From Gymnorhina tibicen (Eukaryota; Chordata; Aves; Passeriformes; Artamidae): a stretch of DNA of 64,000 nucleotides. The stretch's first letter is position 1; each line of letters starts with the position of its first letter. Shown in pieces: positions 24,774-38,354 of this stretch. The translations under genes and the position numbers were made by a program. Location of the stretch: contig VXAZ01007723.1 in NCBI GenBank assembly GCA_013399875.1, positions 125,858 through 189,857 on the forward strand, written 5' to 3'. The notes under the pieces were generated by a model, which saw nothing but the letters and a program-made list of their open reading frames with translations, was not told the DNA's origin and ran no database searches.

Positions 24774-25180
24774 GAAGGCTAAAGAAACTGAAACAAAGCA
24801 CATAAATAACTGATTTTGGTTCAGCTCTAAGGGTCAAACACTATAAATAGCTACTATGCCTGTAGAGAAGGGACTGTTTTATGCTCTCCAACCCAGTTCA
24901 GAGGACTCAATGCCCTTTCTCTCATTCCCCTGGTAAAGCAGTATATGAGTTAATTATTGCTGTAGCTGTTACAGTTTAAACGGAATGGGGAAAAGAGACT
25001 GCATGAAAATCAAGCTGAAGTAGTGGGAAATAGCAGCTTTTTACTCAATTGGCATCTGCAGCCCTACAAAATGGACAATATAAGATATTGACCTGATCAC
25101 TGTAAAGGTCATAACATGCTCTGTGACTGAAATGGCAAGTGCAGAAGGATATGTACTCATCTAACTCCTGCAGAGTTAAA

Positions 25181-25260
25181 TATCTAGGTATTTATAGCTA
25201 GGTATTCCTAGGTATATCTAGAAATTCATAGATATATCTAGGAATATAATAGGTATATAT
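25181..25260. repeat. Degenerate ~10-bp CTAGG/TATCTAG repeat
   Basis: CTAGG occurs at 25184, 25198, 25208 and 25238, with CTAGA at 25218. Each sits in a TATCTAGGTAT-like context. Spacings are 14, 10, 10 and 20 bp, close to one or two helical turns. It reads as a decayed 10-bp minisatellite. Confidence 0.75.
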
Positions 25261-26347
25261 TCCAAATTTAGAAGTGCACATTACCTTTATTTAAAGGTGT
25301 TAACGGGTGGAGCTAAGTTCATTTTTTTTTCACTAAAGAAGTAGATTCAATAAGCAGCTAGGTTTTCTGTAGCCTTTGCCACCTACCTCCTATAAAAGCA
25401 TAATTAGGGATATCACCAAGTGGAAAACTTGGAAACCCGAACACAATAAAGTTACATTAAAGAAACAACAATTCTACTTTCATTTGCATAATTATTTATT
25501 AATTTAATTTTTAAATTGCTTAATAGGTTTTGGCATTTTTAACTTTCAATAGAAATACACAAGTTTTACTGACAGGCTTTTTTTTCCCCATAAGAATGTT
25601 TTATAAACCTGTTCTGAGGCACAGCTCTATTATCTCAAATTCTAAATAACTAATTTTTAACAATGGACAAAGACAAGTATTTCTCAGATCAATCCTCTTT
25701 TTTTAGGGGAGAGAAAAATTTATGGCTATCACATTAGATATTTAGATATTTGGATAATTGCACATTATTCATAGTGAGGATAGTGAACCATTTCTCAGGA
25801 AAAAAATAACTGGTGATGAACAAAATTCATATATTTCTAGTTGTGACACCTATTGGCTAACAGAAGAAAATATTTAAACATCTCATTTTGCTGATTTCTG
25901 AAAATAAATCTGAAGGATAACCTATAATTGATAGTTTAAAACCCTGGAGACTTATTTTTCAAAGAAGACTAAAGTAAGTTCAGAGTGCTATTCTTTGATT
26001 TTGGGTTGGGAAATTTTTTGTGGTTGGTTTGTTTGTTTGTTCATTTATGACAGTTTTTTATTTGTTTGTTTTGTCTCTTGACTAATGAGGAGTCTTGCCA
26101 GTGATTTGAGGTTGGGCTGAGAGCACTTTTGGCACTGATGTCTCCTAATATTACAGCAGTGAATTGGTGAGCCTCACCTGAATAACACAATGGGATAGGA
26201 ATTTATCCTGGTAGGTTGCTGGCAGTTAGCAGGGAACAGTGACATGGCAGATAAATCTACCTTTATTTGGCTCTGCCAGCTGCTGCTTACCCCATTACAT
26301 GGCCAAGATAAACACAGATGTAGTAGGCATGTTGCTGTCATTGGGTT

Positions 26348-26396
26348 GAATTGTACTATTCAGAGTATTCAGTATTCAGAATTGTACTATCCAGAG
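26348..26396. repeat. Local 18-bp duplication
   Basis: GAATTGTACTATTCAGAG at 26348-26365 recurs at 26379-26396 with one mismatch, an offset of 31 bp. The sequence between repeats GTATTCA twice. It is probably slippage. Confidence 0.8.
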
Positions 26397-29300
26397 AATT
26401 TCAGCTTCTCTGTCCTGCTCTAAATCAGTAAAGAAGCCATAAAGCACACATCACATTTAAACCACCCTTTGGGCATCTGTCCGTCTCAGGAGCAACGCTA
26501 GCTAGAATGGGAAATTTAACCTTACCTTTTTCTACTAGTGTTGACTTTTTGATTTATCCTTGTCAGGCAGGAGGTTTAAAATATCTGAAGGTTAGTTTAA
26601 CATACTCTTAAGAGTAGTGGAAGGCAGGGGGTAGGACAGGAATTTTAATACTTTGTCAAGTAGAGGTTAATGATATTATCTTTTGCTAACATTTTTCCCC
26701 TGGAAACCATATTTTGCCCTGCCGTGCTGTTCCCTTTTCAGCTTAGTCCATTGCATAGGTACCATTGAAACTCTTCAGACTGATCCAAAACATGGGTGAC
26801 CCCATACCCTTCTTTGTTCATGTAGTGGGAATAACACACCTCAGAAGAGTTATAGATCAGCATGGTATTGAATTCATCAGAAAACTTTGCAAAGAAATCT
26901 CTCGCTCAGCTTTAATTAGGATTAACCAGTCAGAGGTCATAGTCTGTTCAGGTTAATACCACTTCTACTACCTGAAATATAAATGGATTATAAGATTAAG
27001 CCTAGTTCTTGAATATGTTAAAAACATATTAAACATATTATACCTGTTGATGTTATTATAGTTTAAAAAAAATTATGAAAGAAAGGCTTCACAAATTGTT
27101 GCATTTTTATTTTTTAATAGAGCTTAGCTCCACTTTTTTTTAACAATAGTTTAAGAAGATTTTACCTCTTCATATCCCTGATTCACATCATATATGCAGG
27201 ATACCTCATGCATCCAGTTTGGGTTACATCAAAGAATCTCATTATCACTTCCAAATTGTGTTGCTTTCTCAAAACAAAAAGAAGAAAACCTAACATCTTG
27301 CCTTCAATAACACGGGAAATAGATAACACAAAATTGTTAAGGTCTGATATACCTTCAGAAGATATTATGATAATAGTAAAGAAAAATGGATGTCAGTTAC
27401 ACAAGCAGTTTAACATTGACGGCATTTGCAAGACACCGTTAACTTTTGCAAAAGCACACTGAACTTACGTTTGAAAAATTACGTGATGGAAATAAAAGGA
27501 GGAGAAGTAAATTGCAAGCATACAGCCATATGCAAGAAAAATACTTAACCATCTAAGCAAAGACAAAGGAAGGGAAGGTGAACAAGAGTATGGATGGTTT
27601 TGTATGTGCACATAAGACAGAATGTATGTATAGACACATACAATGATGTGTTTATAGGTATACATTCCATATAGGTGAAAAAATATGTGATTGTCATAGT
27701 TTATGCTGTCATAATTCCATCATAGTTGCATGCATTTTTCTTGCAAGTCCTGAAAATATCTCAATGTTTCAAGTTCAGAGTCTTAGAGATAGTGTAGTAG
27801 AGATTACTCATTACCTATAAGTGATCATAATTACACAAGAAATTAATTTAATGTCATGATTAAAAGCACCATTGGAAATAAGGTTTGCTCCTGAGCTCAA
27901 TGAGAACTCAAAGAGAGTGCAAAGGTTTTGATGGAGACCTTGCCCTAGTGAGCATCATTTAATGTACTGCAAACAGTTCCTCTTTTCCCGTCAGCTTTCA
28001 GTATGGAATATGCACAATATTAGTCAGCTTCTGTATTGAACTATCTACTTTTCTGCACTTTTAATCAAATTCCCTTCTCCTCAACGTTATCTGAGATCCA
28101 TTATGAAGTGAAGATGTCTCACTTTAAGTAGCCCTGATGTTAGAAGATTTAGTCTTTGCCTAATACGAAGGTCAGTTGAAACTAATGCATTATCTACTCT
28201 CCTGCAGCATTTGTAACATTTGTCCCTTGTAGAATAATTTAAATGATTTCTGAACATGACCAAATACTTTATTATTAACACATACACACATATTTAATGG
28301 TTTTTTTATCTGACATTTAATGTTAGAGGAACCTCCCTTCCCCTACTCCACAAATAATATTTTGGATAAAAAAGGTGGTTAAGCTTTCTCTACGTAAGAT
28401 TCAATCTAAAATTACTTAACACAGGTCAACATTTATATCAATTTAGGACCACACCCAATACAGATCTAAGTCCAAAATGAAAGGAGAGGTGGATGAAAAT
28501 TATGTGATCCTGGATATATTACCTGCTGTGGGAGTGCCTGCTGTGTTGGATATTGTTAATGGAATGGCAAAAAGCCCCTTAATCTCCCTGGTAAATCTCC
28601 AATTTATCTCAGTTGTTGCGGTTGTCATTAATTTTAACATTTTACTTGGGCTTGTCTTAAGCTTTGAATGAATTTTCAGGTAGGAGAAAGTCAAGTGAAT
28701 TTATTAAAAAAATAAAATGTATATATTTGTTTTCTTCAGAGCCATCAATATCAGTCTATAATGGCAGGAATTACTAAAAAATGGTACTTTTCACTGGAAA
28801 TTCACAGTGAGTTTTAAATATAAAATTCTGATGGTAACTATTAAGATATCATACTGAATGTCACTGAAAATATAAGAGGAGTTTTGTGTTTATTTTTGAT
28901 ACCTGATACAATACTCCTGCCTACTGAAGTTCATTTCCTTTCATACCTTTATGATTTACAATCATATAACTTGTTTTCTATTAAGGCTTTTCTAGCAGTT
29001 GATAATTTTGTGTCCTTAGTTCATGATGAAGTAGAACTTACTTTGATCCTTATAAATTTTAATTTAAGCTAAAATACAATTTTTGCTTGCTAACACTACT
29101 ATCCTACAATATTCTCCATTAAGTTTGATTTTAAAATATAATTTTAAAATAAATTAACTGCAGAAAAGTGGTATTTGGAAATTATGTACATGTGAAACTG
29201 AAAGCTTAGAGAACTGCATATCCTCTCTGACATACATAGGTCTAGGCTCCACCAGCTTTCTTATATCAAAGAAAATACAGGGAAAATGGTTTTCTTTTCA

Positions 29301-32100
29301 GGCTTGAAAAATATTTTTAGCATATTACATATATTGTTGCTCACCTACTTATTATTGTTGTTCTTAAATGCAGCATTGTATTATTATATACTTCCATTTA
29401 TTGTTTTAAAAGGTATTTTTCAGTTTTACTATATTCCAAAATTTTTGAAAAATCAGTTCATGTACATAGGAAATTAATTTGAAACTTGGTCCTAACAGAT
29501 CCTTTACTAAGAAGATACCTGTCAAAATTATTCAAAGGATAGGATATTTCAAATCTGGTGAATTTGGCAATGGAGAGATTTTCACCATAATTTAATATTT
29601 CAAAATACACTGTCTGAATGTACAAAACTAATTTCATATAGAAAAAGTAGAATACTTTCAATCTGTGGGACGATGATCACTTTGAAACTGTGCCTCAATG
29701 TTTCAGGATATTGAATGCTGGTAAAGTGAAATACTTTTCGTAGTTCTGATATTGCTTTGATGGATGAACATAAAGTAATTGAAAACTTTTGTTACATAGC
29801 TTTTAAAGCCAAATAAAATTTTTTCAATAGTGTACTTTACTGCATTATGCAATATATGAGGCAAGCAATTAACTTCAAGCAAATACTCATTTTCATTTCC
29901 CATTAACTCTGTAGTCAAAGGGATGTTCTCCAAAATTCATCTTAGGGGTACTGGTTGCAAATGATGATATGTTATCAAAGTTCAAACCGGTTGATTGTAG
30001 TATAATTTTTCTTTCTTCAAATACTCCTAATTCAGTTTTATTGATGTCCTGAAGATAATCAGGCAAACTGTGGTGTTAGTCTCCCTCCAAGTGTGCATCG
30101 TGGAACAATGATCACAAACTTCACTGTATTTCTGCTAGATACAGAAAAAAATACAGTTTTCAGCAAATTAACTGCATTTTTTCTTACTAGAAAAAGTTGA
30201 TATATTGTTTACAATACACAAAGCTTTTGCTTTCTTTCATTCTGTGGATTAATCTTGGAAAATGACAACATTGACTTTTTTATCCCGAAGTAAACACTAT
30301 GAAATATTATTGACAGATTCTGTTGCTTCTGCTCAGTTTTCTTATTTCTAATTACTAACAAAAAAAGCTAAAACATTCTGTTCCTAGAAGGTGTGGTAGG
30401 ATTATTGATATATAGAACTGATTAACCTATTTCCTTGCCTCATTACTTACCTTACCTGGAATGCAGTATTCACTAACCTTTGCAATAAAACATACGAGCA
30501 GCATAAACAGAAATAATTTTCTGTTTCTAATAGCTCCTAATATACTTTTTAAAATTGCACTTTTTCTTTAATAGGCATTTTGTGTGTCTGTGCTTTCATT
30601 CCAAATACGTAATTTTGGCACACTAAAGATGATAGTGGTGGGTTTTTTTGTTTGTTATTTGAGCAGTATATAATACTGTAACAGACTCAATGTTTATATT
30701 AAAGACTACATTAAACACAAGGCATGGATGGCCAGATGCAGTGCAAACCTGACACAGAAGCATGATTTTGTTCAAGTCAGAGCAGGTGCTTCTTCAAGCA
30801 GTGTGACAAAGGTTCTGCTTCTGAGACCAACAGGAGAAAATGGGGGGATTTAACCTGTGTCCCAGCCACTTCAATCTGATGAAGTAATGCCCATGTGCAC
30901 TGAGAAGGACAGACAGACTCCTTTAGCACAAATTTAGGATATAACTTGATTTTAAACTTTGGGTTCAACCTGAAACCCTTTAAACTTTGTAACACCTCTA
31001 GGTCTTCTGCGGCTGTGCTTAAGGTAGGAGTTTTGTCTCATAAAAAACTGAATTTAAACAGCATATATAGTTTTTGTTGTTGCTATTGTTATCCTTAAAA
31101 CTCTGATCACTGTTTGGTTTAATTATTTTTATTTTCAAGAGGCTTTCCCATATAATTATTGTTAAGTGAGCGGATGCCCTTGTGCGGTGGCCGTTGCTCT
31201 TTCCCCTGCCCCAATGCAAACAGAAGCACATTTTGTACTGGTGGTGAGTACTCATACAAATATAAGGCTAATAAAAATTTCACTGGGTAAGGAAAAGTCA
31301 CTGTGATGATTTTTTGGCCTAGGATTTTTAAGTTATGTAGGACATTTGCATCTCTTCTATGTGTTCAGATGAGTCGATATGCCACGAGAAGTGCTGGCAA
31401 GCTCGCACATGTGAAACCATGATTTTTTACGTCAATATGAGGACAAGAAAGACCAAAATAATAGTGATCTGTGTCAAAGAAACTAAATATACACTAGAAT
31501 ATTTATGACCGTAGATTTTTTTAATACTCATTATCCTGTCCTACTTTTTATAGTTTTAAAATATATTCATTATGAATGATGAGATTTTTTTCTCATTTTG
31601 CAAGAATCCTAGCACAATATCTAGGCTCCAGCTTGGTCCCTTTTAGCTTGACAATAAAAGGATTAAAGTTATGAAGCCCTCAAAAGGGTACTTTTACCCA
31701 GGCATGAGTTTCATCCTATATAACTAAATATACAAAGTACTAAGAACAGAAAAGCATCTTCCATTCTAAATTTCCAACAGCATTATTTAGAATTAACAGT
31801 CATCTTCTGCAAATATAAGTGTTTGTATCACAATATATTTTAAGTAATCTTTAGGAGTTTTTTTATGTGTGCTTTCTCTTTTCCTAAACTTAAATTTTAA
31901 GACTTTTACCTAAAGGAAGGAAGCTATATCAGTAAATCAGTACAATATAAAATTTTTTCACTTTGTCATTTATTTTGTAATGCCATTGTTTTGAGTTTAC
32001 ATCTCAGATGTCCTCTATCCTCTAATAATTAATCAAATGTATTAATAATCTATTTATTATTCATTACATTGGTATACCAGTGAAGTAATTTATTAAAGCC

Positions 32101-32562
32101 AAGAGTGTGTCCTTGTGGCCAAGGTCAACAAGTGGGGTTCATTAGGAAGACCATTGCCAGCAGGTTGAGGGAAGTGATCCTGCCCCTCCACTAAGCCTGG
32201 CCATATCTGGAGTGCTGTGTCCAGTCCTGGGCTCCTCAGTACAAGAGAGACCTGGAGCTCCTGGAGCAGGTCCAGCAGAGGGTCCAGACTGAGGGAGTGG
32301 TGCCAAGCAATAGGACAAGAGGCAATGCGCAGAAACTGATGCACAGGAATATCCGCAAGCATTATGAGACAGACCTTAATTGTGTGTGTTACTGAGCACT
32401 GGAACAGATTGCCCAGAGAGATTACAGACTCTCCCTCACTGGAGATAATCAAGAACAACAATCCTATGCTCTAGGATGACTCTTCTTCAGCATGAAGGTT
32501 GGATCAGATGTCCCACTGTGATCCCTTCCAACCTGACCATTTCTGTGATTCTGTGATTCTTT
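32101..32562 (+). mobile_element. CR1 LINE fragment, plus strand
   Basis: The left part is the C-terminal RT region, with GGCCAAGGTCAACAAG (about 32117) and AGTGCTGTGTCCAGTCCTGG (about 32211). It passes through GGACAAGAGGCAATG (about 32313), GAGCACTGGAACAGATTGCC (about 32395) and TCCCTCACTGGAGATAAT to the 3' UTR phrase ATCCCTTCCAACCTGACC, ending in the tandem motif CTGTGATTCTGTGATTCT at about 32543-32560. A deletion near 32285-32310 joins the RT end to the downstream part. The long minus-strand open frame at 32093-32461 is its antisense shadow. Confidence 0.95.
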
Positions 32563-34448
32563 AAATAGCTGCAGTCCGTAGCCTGGACCAATCTCCCAAA
32601 AATACATGAAAAATCGCAGAACTTTAGGCCCTGATTTTTAACACAAAATACACAGCACTCCTAGCTTTCTTGGGAAGTTTCCAACAAACTGAAATATTCA
32701 GAGCTTTGCAAAATCACCATATTGTTGATTTACTCTTGAATACTTTTGTTCAAATTGACAGTGATGGAGTAGAAGCTTTGTTGTCGATAACATATTGAGA
32801 TATGTGCTTTAAATTTAATTAGGGCAGCTTGCTGAATACTACAGATAGTGGGTTATGCGCCTTTCATACAAAAAAAAAGAGAAGTAAGAAATAAGGAATA
32901 AAATAAAACTGTGAAATGTTCTCATTCCTTTGTCATGAACAATCATCATAAAAATTTTAGAAGTTAAGCTAAAAACAGATAAAAAAACCTCACCACTCAA
33001 AAAATGCCCAACCAACCCCTTTCCCCAAACAAAAAACCTAAGAAGGAGAACGAAACGTCTGTCAAATAAATAATTGCATGCATTGAGACCTTAGTGCTTA
33101 GTTAGGAAATACTCCAAGAGCACATCAGATAACATGAAGTTGACAATGAGGAGAAAATAAATTATATATTTAAAAAGTGAAAAACTATGTTTCTTCCATA
33201 AAATTTTTTATTTAAAATGCAGGAAATAATTTTTAAAAGCCTAAAAGTCCACATTTACAATACTGATCAATATTGTACTATTAAGGACTTGTGTTTTGAA
33301 ACTTTGCAATCAACAGTAATTTAGAATTTCAGTATATAAGATAACAAAAATGTGATCTAAATTATTTTTCTATGTGTAATTTAAATATGCATTTAGAAAG
33401 GAACTTAATCTCTTCAAAATAATGACAAGAGTATGGTGGGATGGTGTTTGGTACAAGAAGCAGCACCCTGCGTTAAGATTCCACAGTGGTGCTGGGGTGG
33501 GGCAAAATCAATTAGCTCAGAAAAGAAGACCCATAAATCATCAGGTTGAGTGAGGTACGGCTTAGATGGTCTAGAATGGGTGTGAAGACCTGTCTGAAAT
33601 TCTATGGGCAGGTGTTTCTCGATTATCAATGCTTGCTTAACACTCCACCACTTACTGACAATAATTGAGCCCTTCTTCAAAACTTGCTGTTTAACCTATT
33701 TGTTAGGGTAGGAAGTGTAGGTTTTAAGTAATTAGTGAAAGGAGAAATTTCAATACAAATTTTCTCTGCATGAGTGTTAAGTGTAGGAATATGCACCAGG
33801 AAATGAAAAGTTTCCTGTCATTGCTTTTTGAATGGATACTGCCCTAAGAGCCATGTTTTGTCAAATCAAGGAATAAGTTTGAGGATGGTGAGTTTAGAAA
33901 TCAGGTGTGTACTTCCAGAGTGTCAGTCAAGGCTGGGCATAAAGTAGGATCCAAGCTGTCATGGAGAACAACTATGAAAAAAGCTAAATATTCCCCAGCC
34001 AAAAGCAGCACAATTATCCACAAAAAAATGTTTCTGAGCATACAGAGAAACTTGTAGTGTTCATACTGAAACCAGGATACCAGTAGAATCAGAGTTTCTT
34101 GTTAATTAAGCAGTAGCTGAGCATAAGTTTTCAAGATAATCATTAAATGCAGTGAAATGTTCTAGAGATTTGAATCCTTTAGGAAAGATTTCTCCTTTTT
34201 TGACAGTTTTGCCCGTAATCCTACTGAGCCAGCCAGATCAGTGAGCTGATAGTCACCAATATCACTGGTAACATTTTTAGAATTCCCTTATGTTGTCTCA
34301 TCAAAGCATTTTAGAGGTAAATCACATGTAGTATGGATGTAGAAAAAATACTTAACTGCTATAATTTTCCATGGCTTGATTTCTTCTGATTCTTGTGTTT
34401 ACTGTACCATGTTCTGCATTCTCCTTCTTTTTCCATATGCACAATTCA
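32563..34448. other. Single-copy AT-rich DNA, no gene seen
   Basis: No gene or repeat can be supported between the two CR1 copies. The only open frame of note, minus-strand 33414-33680 (88 codons), has no recognisable domain. Confidence 0.6.
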
Positions 34449-35100
34449 CAAAATCACAGAATATACTGAGTTGGAAAGGATCTGCAAGGATCATCAAGTC
34501 CAGTTCCTGGCTCTGCACAGATCTGTCATCAAGAGTCACACCGTGAGCCTGAGAAAATTGTCCAGCATTTCTTGAACACTGTCAGACTCCGGCTGTGACC
34601 ACTTCCCTGGGGAGCCTGTTCAAGTGCCCAACCATCCTCTGGGTGAAGAACCTTTTTCTCATATCCACCCTAAACCTCCCCTGACACAGCTTCAGGCCAC
34701 TCCCTCAGGTCCTGTCACTGGTCACCACAGAGAAAAGATCAGTGCCTGCACCTCCTCTTCCCCTCATGAGGAATTTGTAGACTGCAGTGAGGTGTCCCCT
34801 CAGTCTCCTCTTCTCCGGGCTGAACAGATCAAGGAACCTCAGCCACTCCTCAAAAAGGCCCTCAAGGCCCTTCACCATCTTTGTTGCCCTCCTTTGGATG
34901 CTCTCTAATAGCTTAATATATTTTTTATATTATGGTGTCCAAAACTGCCCCCAGCAGTCGAGGTGAGGCTGCCCCAGTGCAGAGCAGAGCAGGACAATCC
35001 CCTCCCTTGCCCAGCTGGCAGTGCTCTGCCTGATGTACCCCAAAGACACAGCTGGCCCTCCTGGCTGCCAACTAGTTCATCTGGGACTGCTCCTGATTCC
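34449..35100 (-). mobile_element. CR1 LINE fragment, minus strand
   Basis: It starts with the antisense 3' end AAAATCACAGAATATACTGAG and TTGGAAAGGATCTGCAAGG. It then runs through antisense landmarks GGGGAGCCTGTTCAAGTGCC (about 34610), TCTCCTCTTCTCCGGGCTGAA (about 34805), TTGTTGCCCTCCTTTGGATG (about 34882) and GAGGTGAGGCTGCCCCAGTG (about 34960), and fades out after CTCCTGGCTGCCAA. This is the C-terminal ORF2 plus 3' UTR, 5'-truncated. The open frames inside it are shadows. Confidence 0.95.
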
Positions 35101-37029
35101 TTTATATACACATTCTTCCTTTCCTTTCTCTTTTTGCTGTCTTTTTATGACTCTGTGTCTCTTTTTTCTTTTCTGTATTTATCATTCCTTCTTCATCCAA
35201 ACAATTCTTGTGATATTTGTACAACAGTTGACACTAAATGATATACAACAGTCAAACTTCACTTGAAATTCAACACTGAGTACTTCTGAGATGTGCTCTG
35301 CTCATACTAGCTCAATGTTATTGATCAATGACAGCAAAGAACTGTAGAACAAAAGGAGATGAAGGGATGACAGAAATCACAAAAAACCCCAGCAGAATGC
35401 TTCCTACAGACACACGAGACATTCAATGACAGTGAGCCCGGGTCACTACAGTGTATATTTCTCCAACTGACTTTCGTAGGTATAGGCACAAAATTACAGG
35501 TCTTATTGAACAGAAGTCTTAGCAAACAAGCAGAGAGTTATGTGGTGGTTAGGGTTATCTCATTACAGTCACCTGTAAGCAGAAAAAAAAAGGATTTGAA
35601 GTATTTGTCAGAATATTCTATTTAATTTCAAAAATTGTATTGATTCTCTAGAGATAAGCACATATTATTAGAGTTTAAATATTTCTGTGAGTGTCTTCCT
35701 TCATAAATGACTACTTCTGATAACTTTATAGGTATTTTTTGAAACAATTTCAAATGAACCGTATGCATTTAGTTCCTACTAAAAAGTGTGTAATATTTTC
35801 ACATGAAAAATTAGATCTCTGTACTGAGATTCTTCTGCCTCAGCTCATGGCATGTATTGAATTTATAACTGCTTTTTTTTTTTCTGTCAAGCTTTTTCCC
35901 AATAATGAGTATTAAAATGATTATATAAAAGTAAATTGCATTACACAGTATTGTAATGTTTTCAAAGATGACATTACATTAGTCTAACGCAGGTCAATTT
36001 TCTTTGGTCCTCTAATAGCATGGATAATACCTTGCTTTGTGGGTGTTTTTGCTCTTGTTATTGCTGATTTTCTCTTTTTTCCTGGAAGAAATGTGCAACA
36101 TTTCCCGGCACACATAAATAAGGTCTGTTTTTATATTGTACTGCGGGCACCATGTCTAGGTTTACTTCAGCCGCTAAATCTAATAAACATCTACTGGGAT
36201 AGTAATTTTTAAGTTCAAGTTCAATATCAAACATGTCAGCAGTGCACTTAGCAAGAAGCAGGGCAGCAGTTTGAAGAAAATGCAGATCCAGTCACCAGTA
36301 ATTTTTATCAAATTATAAACCCTTGTTAGAGTGCTGGGATTTCATCAGCTAACATTACTAAAATAAAAGCAATCCTTCTGCAGGAGGTGATTGCTTTTCT
36401 TAGGCATAGGTGGATTAAACATCAATTCATTTGCATACTTTTGACACACGCTCTGCCACTCACATCTTCATTATCCGCATTTGTGAAATGAATGCTACAT
36501 TTTGCACGGTATTATCAGGAAGTTTCATGCTGATCAGAAACGGATTCTCTTATATCTACTGATGTCATTTTTCATTCAAGTTTTTTTTTCTCTCGTTGTA
36601 AAATAATTGCTGATGACTTCAAAAAAATTAATCATCGTATTTAGAGGCGTGTAATACTGTGGTAAATTATGCATATGTGTTTTAGAGGGATTAGTTCTAC
36701 AATAGGATACTGAAGGTCTGTGTATATTTGGCAGGTAGATTAAAGATACTGAATACATTTTTCAAACAACACAAATTATTTCTGGGCTATGATTAGAGAG
36801 AGACATAGAGGATGCCCTAATTTAGGAAGTCAAATCCAAAATTTAAGGCATTACAATTTTTGTGTGCTGATGAATTCTGAAGTTACCTTGTTCCACTACA
36901 CATCTGTCAAGTTCTGAGATAGGTAAATGGTTTGATGTCTAAATTCGAAATTACTCCTAAAGTAGTTTTCCACCCAACGTGGACTAGATTCAGAAAGTTT
37001 TTTCAGCAGTCACATTATGACCTGAATAT
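35101..37029. other. Single-copy DNA with a CpG-retaining block
   Basis: No exon is supported. The stretch 35990-36660 is complex, free of recognisable repeats and retains about eleven CpGs in roughly 650 bp, more than the neighbouring AT-rich DNA by eye. It includes an ATTTGCAT octamer at 36429-36436. I raise it as a candidate conserved non-coding element in the findings. Confidence 0.5.
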
Positions 37030-37432
37030 TCCAGATGGAGAACCTTTCAAATGAGGAGAGACTGAGAGAGGTAGAATGGCTCATCCTGGATAAGAGAAGG
37101 TTCAGGTTAATCTTAAAGTGTATTAATACTTGATTGGAGGGAATGAAAGATCCGGACTCTTCTCAGCAATGCCCATTGACAAGACAAGAGGCAATGGGGA
37201 AAAATTAAAATCCAGGAAATTCTATCTAAACACAAGAAATAACTTTTTAGTTTGAGGGTAGTAAAATACTCTCACAGGTTGCCCAGAGAGTTTGTGGAGT
37301 CTCCATCCTTGGAGATTTTCAAAACTCAATGAAACATTGTCCCAGGCTTCTAATTAAGAAGGATAACTGGCCTGGGCTGTTTGATTTCAAGATGTTCCTT
37401 GCCATCTCAACCATGCTGTGATTCCATAACAC
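37030..37432 (+). mobile_element. Degraded CR1 fragment, plus strand
   Basis: Recognisable CR1 phrases in order are AGATGGAGAACCTTTC and AATGAGGAGAGACTGAGAGAG (about 37035-37070), GACAAGACAAGAGGCAATGGG (about 37180), GGTTGCCCAGAGAGTTTGTGG (about 37277), CTTGGAGATTTTCAAAACTC (about 37309) and the 3' end CATGCTGTGATTCCATAAC (about 37412-37430). It is considerably more diverged than the CR1 copies at 5 kb and 12 kb and is non-coding. Confidence 0.88.
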
Positions 37433-38354
37433 ACCCACAACCACACACACCCCAGGAGGCAGTATTTCCAATAGCCTATATCTAACTAAAATGTGGAAGA
37501 CCTCTGTGCAAAATACTCACATCTGACTTGCCTGGAATTCTGGACATTCATGACCCAGTTCTGATACTTGCTCCTGCAGTATGTATTAAAGCTGTGTTTA
37601 CAGCATATTCCAAATTGGATCTTCCAATTTATTTATTTATTTGTCCTTCCCCCTAAAGCTCTTCTATGTGTCTCACGGGCTATAATCTCCATATCTGAAG
37701 AAATGGATAAATAAAAGTAATCAGTTACCTACTCATTTTAGGTGTAAGGTCAAAGGAGAAAAATACTTAATAGAATTCAGAAGATAAATTCTGTATATCT
37801 TCTCAGAATTTCCTCTTAAGTTGCTTAATTTTCCACTGATGATATCAATATACAATAATGCCTCAAAAATGTGCAATATTGCTTAAAAAATGGTAAGTTT
37901 ACTGTCTGCAGTGGCTGTATCTATATCACCACCACTTTTATATTTTCATGTTCATCTTGCAAAAGATTCAAGATATGGCTCAGTACTGAGGCTTTGAATC
38001 GCCTGTGAAAGATATTTGCTTGCACTAGTCCATTACATTAATGTGATATGACTTAGCTATTGGGAATCAATTACTTAATTAGGAAAGATTTGCGATGTCT
38101 TGTCCTATAATCGTGACAGCTCCACTTAGTCTCTTTTCTTCCAGTCTTGACAGGCCTAGAGACTGTGACAGAGGTTATCATTTTCTTAGGTGACATGAAA
38201 AATATCTCTGCCTAGATCTTTTTATTTGTTGTCATTTCCCTCAAATACCTGACTAAACTAAGTAATCTTCTCCCAGAAACAGAATGTGGGTATGCCTATG
38301 CTCTCCAGTAAATGGACTGGAGGGAGAAAAAAAAACCCTTAAAAAACATACGGC
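37433..38354. other. Single-copy AT-rich DNA, no gene seen
   Basis: Nothing beyond a CA-rich patch just after the CR1 3' end (about 37430-37455) and a short TTTA run (about 37628-37643). No coding sequence is supported. Confidence 0.6.

Larger units (their letters stand above)
24774..32100. other. Single-copy AT-rich DNA, no gene seen
   Basis: These 7.3 kb show no supportable exon, RNA gene or transposon. The open frames are at most 84 codons. Minor features are the CTAGG periodic block (25181-25260), a 31-bp-offset duplication (26348-26396) and decayed TG/TA sequence around 27595-27665. Confidence 0.6.

Noticed and set aside
32093..32461. 122-codon minus-strand open frame
   Set aside because: It is the antisense of a plus-strand CR1 fragment whose 3' terminus is clearly at 32560.
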